Positions 61,531-64,000 of a stretch of 64,000 nucleotides of DNA are shown piece by piece. Position numbers and translations under genes: made by a program. The notes beneath the pieces were generated by a model. That model had not been told where the DNA came from and made no database searches. It saw only the letters and a program-made list of their open reading frames with translations. How positions within the stretch are numbered: the stretch's first letter is position 1; every line of letters starts with the position of its first letter. The DNA is from Bifidobacterium santillanense (GTDB taxonomy: Bacteria; Actinomycetota; Actinomycetes; Actinomycetales; Bifidobacteriaceae). Location of the stretch: contig NZ_JAFEJS010000002.1 of the NCBI RefSeq assembly GCF_018555385.1, positions 1-64,000 on the forward strand, written 5' to 3'.

Positions 61531-61683
61531 CCGACGGAAAACCGCCTCCCGACCGGACCGCATGCGAACCGGACCGTATGACCGCTCCGTCGTGGAGGAA
61601 CGGCGCATGCGCGCCGGGGATAATGGGGCGCATCCATTCGCGACACGCCCGGACGGTCGCCGCAGGTTTGCGTTCAAGTGCGG

Positions 61684-61741
61684 TTGAACTGTTTCAATGA
61701 GAATCGTTAGCGTTCACGAACGCCCGTGGCATTATCGATAA
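61684..61741 (+). promoter_or_regulatory. Promoter/operator region of the aldo/keto reductase
   Basis: Between the two genes (61531-61814, 284 bp) I see TTGAAC at 61684-61689, an inverted repeat gcgttc-ac-gaacgc (61710-61723) and a palindrome TTATCGATAA (61732-61741). These look like operator and -10 elements, but spacing to a standard -35 is not clear. Nothing else is evident in the gap. Confidence 0.4.
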
Positions 61742-61814
61742 AAGCACTGGCGCGTCGGGGATCGCGTGCATGAATGCCACCGCTTCGACGCACCGCGGAA
61801 CCAAAGGAGCAACA

Positions 61815-62792
61815 ATGAAGTACCGCAACGTAGGCAAGTCCGGACTGAAGATCAGCGAGGTCGCGCTGGGCAGCTGGGTGACGCAGCTGACGAACGACGC
61901 GCAGCTCGACACGGCGCGCGACATCGTGCGTCTCGCCTATGAGTCGGGCGTGAACTTCTTCGACTGCGCGGACGCCTACTCGGGCGGCGACGCCGAGCGC
62001 TTCCTGGGCGGCGCGCTCAAGGAGTACCCGCGCAAGGAGCTGGTCATCTCCTCGAAGGTCTACTTCCCGACCGGACCGGGCGTCAACGACCGCGGCCTGT
62101 CCCGCAAGCACATCTTCGAGAGCATCGACCAGACGCTGAGGAACATGAAGCTCGACTACCTCGACCTCTACTACTGCCACCGCTTCGACGAGACGACCGA
62201 CCTGACCGAGACGCTGCGCGCGATGAGCGACCTCGTGGCCCAGGGCAAGGTCCTCTACTACGGCGTGTCCGAGGAGTGGGGCTCGGCCCGTCTCGAGGAG
62301 GCGCAGCGCATCATCGAGCGCTACAACCTGTACCCGATCACCGTGGTGCAGCCGCAATACAACCTGCAGGACCGCTACATCGAGCATGAGATCATGGGCA
62401 CCTGCCGCAAGCTCGGCATCGGCATCACGACGTTCTCCCCGCTCGCCCAGGGTCTGCTGACCGGCAAGTACCGCAAGGGTCAGCCGCTGCCGGCCGGATC
62501 GCGCGCCACGTGGCAGTCCGACCACCAGATCAACGATCTGCTGACCGACGAGAACCTCGACAAGGTCGAGAAGCTGCGCAAGGTGGCCGACGAGCTCGGC
62601 ACGAACCTGCCGGTGCTGTCGATGGCGTGGATCCTGCAGCACCCGGAGATCAGCTGCGTGATCGCCGGCGCCTCCAAGCCGAGCCAGCTGGAGAACAACC
62701 TCAAGGCGGCCGGCTTCGTCATCCCGGCCGACGCGATGGCCGAGATCGACGCGATCACCGGCTTCCACCGCTTCGAGCGCCACGTGGGCTGA
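61815..62792 (+). CDS. Aldo/keto reductase, Kv-beta/YghZ type
   Basis: A 325-residue TIM-barrel NADPH oxidoreductase. Catalytic tetrad: Asp and Tyr in FFDCADAYSGGDAE, Lys in ISSKVYF, His in YYCHRFDETTD. Cofactor-site marks are FSPLAQGLLTGKYRKG and VIAGASKPSQLENNLKA. The sequence is of the potassium-channel beta-subunit/YghZ branch, which reduces aldehydes such as methylglyoxal; the substrate here is unknown. AAAGGAG is 7 nt before ATG 61815. A palindrome-containing upstream region suggests regulation. Confidence 0.92.
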   Translation: MKYRNVGKSGLKISEVALGSWVTQLTNDAQLDTARDIVRLAYESGVNFFDCADAYSGGDAERFLGGALKEYPRKELVISSKVYFPTGPGVNDRGLSRKHIFESIDQTLRNMKLDYLDLYYCHRFDETTDLTETLRAMSDLVAQGKVLYYGVSEEWGSARLEEAQRIIERYNLYPITVVQPQYNLQDRYIEHEIMGTCRKLGIGITTFSPLAQGLLTGKYRKGQPLPAGSRATWQSDHQINDLLTDENLDKVEKLRKVADELGTNLPVLSMAWILQHPEISCVIAGASKPSQLENNLKAAGFVIPADAMAEIDAITGFHRFERHVG

Positions 62793-62804
62793 TTCGAAGG
62801 TTCC

Positions 62805-63023
62805 CTATGCGCCGAAATCGCGGTCGCCCCTCATGTCCCGGAGGGCGGCCGCGGTTGCGGCGTTCTTCGCCGTGCGCGCGATGAGGTCCTCGTAGCCGGC
62901 GAGGGCGGCGAAGGGCATGAACTGGGCGGCGCGGTTGCGGCGCGCCATCGGCGGATGCCGGCGCGAGACATGGTGCGGCATGTCGATGATGTCGTCGTAG
63001 CGGTGGGTCTCATGCAGGGTCAT
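62805..63023 (-). CDS. Small YolD-like protein partnering a Y-family polymerase
   Basis: A 72-residue basic protein: YDDIIDMPHHVSRRHPPMARRNRAAQFMPFAALAGYEDLI. This pattern (short basic head, NRAAQF-PFAAL-GY) is that of small proteins encoded immediately after UmuC-like polymerases in Firmicutes and on mobile elements, where they are thought to assist or regulate the polymerase. Its ATG overlaps the polymerase stop (ATGA), so the two are translationally coupled. Function inferred from context. Confidence 0.75.
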   Translation of the reverse strand: MTLHETHRYDDIIDMPHHVSRRHPPMARRNRAAQFMPFAALAGYEDLIARTAKNAATAAALRDMRGDRDFGA

Positions 63024-64000
63024 GCGCGATGTCCTCCGATCTGGTCGTTGCGCGCGATTCCGGTGGCGCCGGGCTCCATGTCCATCGCCTTGACGACGGC
63101 GTTGCGTCCGTAGCGGCGTTTGATGGCGAGCATCGCCCGCTGCACGTCCTCGATCCGCCGGTCTCGCCCGCCACGACGCATCGGCCGATCGTCGGGATCG
63201 GGCTGCGGGGCGATCATGGGAGTCCCGCCCACGGAGACGTCCGCCGCTCCATCCGCAACGGGCCCGCCCGCGAACAGATCGGGCTGTTCGTAGCGTTTGC
63301 CGGCGGCAAGATCGGCCGGCGTGGCCAGGTCGACGGCGATGACGGTGAGGCGGCGCACGAGCAGCAACGGGTCGGCGATGCGCGCGAACAGCGCGGCCAT
63401 CGCCCCGCGGATGCGATCGGCGGAGGCGGTGTACTCCCCCAATCCGATGGCGCCGGAGGCGGGCTTCGGCACCCTGCGCCCATAGTGGTCCGAAGCCACG
63501 GGCCCGCGGTACTCCTCGGCGGCGCGCCGGGCGACGGCCCGCAACGAATCGTCGACGCAGGCGTCGAGCCGATCCGGATCCACGGCGCCGACGTCGTATC
63601 CGACGGCGAGCGCGACGCGGTTCGTGGACACGCCCCTGCCGGTCAGTTCGAGGGCGAGCGAGTCGGCCATCTCCTTGACGATGAGCAGCGCGGTGGCGTG
63701 GTCGGCCGGTCCGGTGAGCACCTGCCCGATGCTGGTGGAATGCGCGTCCGGCTCGTACGCCTTGATGTCGGCGATCGTGCACGGCTCCCAGCCCCATGCG
63801 TGGTCGATGAGGAGTTCGGCGTTGACGCCGAACATGCGGTAGAGCAGCTCCTCGTTGTAGTAGTCGGAGGCGCGGCCGGCCGAGCAGCGGGCGATGTCGC
63901 CCATCGTCATCAGGCCCGCCTTCTCGAGTCTGCGCGCGTATCCGCGGCCGACCCGCCAGAAGTCGGTGAGCGGGCGATGGTCCCACAGCAGCCGCCGGTA
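63020..64000 (-). CDS. Y-family (UmuC/UvrX-like) DNA polymerase, 5' end cut off
   Basis: The last 326 residues of a translesion polymerase; the reading frame runs open to the window edge, so palm and fingers lie beyond it. Visible parts are the helix-hairpin-helix PLTDFWRVGRGYARRLEKAGLMTMGDIARC, then YNEELLYRMFGVNAELLIDHAWGWEPCTIADIKAY, and the little-finger/beta-clamp region (~120-250). A clamp-binding-like QPDLF is present near residue 230 of the visible part. The sequence is closest to UvrX/ImpB-type polymerases that are widespread in Firmicutes and on mobile DNA; SOS control is likely, but the promoter is outside the window. Confidence 0.85.
   Translation of the reverse strand, partial: YRRLLWDHRPLTDFWRVGRGYARRLEKAGLMTMGDIARCSAGRASDYYNEELLYRMFGVNAELLIDHAWGWEPCTIADIKAYEPDAHSTSIGQVLTGPADHATALLIVKEMADSLALELTGRGVSTNRVALAVGYDVGAVDPDRLDACVDDSLRAVARRAAEEYRGPVASDHYGRRVPKPASGAIGLGEYTASADRIRGAMAALFARIADPLLLVRRLTVIAVDLATPADLAAGKRYEQPDLFAGGPVADGAADVSVGGTPMIAPQPDPDDRPMRRGGRDRRIEDVQRAMLAIKRRYGRNAVVKAMDMEPGATGIARNDQIGGHRA

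Overview
The window is a gene-dense, high-GC stretch of an actinobacterial chromosome, and everything recognisable points to Bifidobacterium. The evidence is the ftsZ-sepF-yggT-divIVA-lspA-rlu cell-division block, the large single-chain PurL with PurT, a ThiE-ThiC fusion, DUF3027 beside a cold-shock protein, a GroEL ending without the usual Gly-Met tail, and a tRNA-Leu(CAA) with a short variable loop. I see no prophage, insertion sequence, integrase, CRISPR array or rRNA. This is mostly core genome; the Y-family polymerase cassette at the right edge is the most accessory-looking part.

Layout, left to right. 1-10.3 kb: tRNA-Leu, a cold-shock/DUF3027 pair, a two-component system, a TPM-domain membrane protein, groEL under two CIRCE operators, a second cold-shock gene with a long leader, a LytR_C protein and ung. 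10.3-15.8 kb: an intergenic element with 30-bp inverted repeats, then a translationally coupled MoxR/DUF58/VWA operon. 15.8-21 kb: dnaE and an amino-acid permease. 21-26.4 kb: the division and envelope block. 26.5-29.3 kb: glyQS-dusB. 29.5-36.2 kb: thiamine genes (TPP riboswitch, thiM, thiE-thiC fusion, thiD, thiamine-binding protein) around an opposing AAA ATPase. 36.3-43.9 kb: efp-nusB, then carA-carB and a PyrF-like/guanylate kinase fusion. 44-48.9 kb: the str operon (rpsL, rpsG, fusA, tuf) and tRNA-His. 49.2-49.5 kb: an unassigned structured-RNA candidate. 49.6-53 kb: threonine aldolase, a GT4 glycosyltransferase and an aminotransferase. 53.2-59.2 kb: purT, purC, purL. 59.3-64 kb: an NhaC antiporter, a family-6 DNA glycosylase, an aldo/keto reductase, and a small YolD-like protein with a Y-family DNA polymerase cut by the window end.

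Functional links. The purine genes feed AIR, the substrate of the ThiC half of the fusion. ThiM salvages the thiazole, for which no synthesis genes are present here. CarAB supplies carbamoyl phosphate for pyrimidines and arginine. Two uracil/hypoxanthine glycosylases and a translesion polymerase give the window a DNA-damage theme.

The most interesting observations are: (1) the PyrF-like half of the PyrF/Gmk fusion has lost two residues of the normally invariant D-x-K-x-x-D motif, so it looks like a pseudo-enzyme joined to guanylate kinase; (2) an independently transcribed, ~308-nt structured RNA candidate that I cannot assign to a family; (3) a 167-bp intergenic element bounded by 30-bp inverted repeats with a perfect palindrome inside; (4) seven genes whose start codon lies exactly 7 nt after a TANNNT -10 box, implying leaderless mRNAs. 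No searches or folding programs could be run, so family names rest on motifs recognised by eye.
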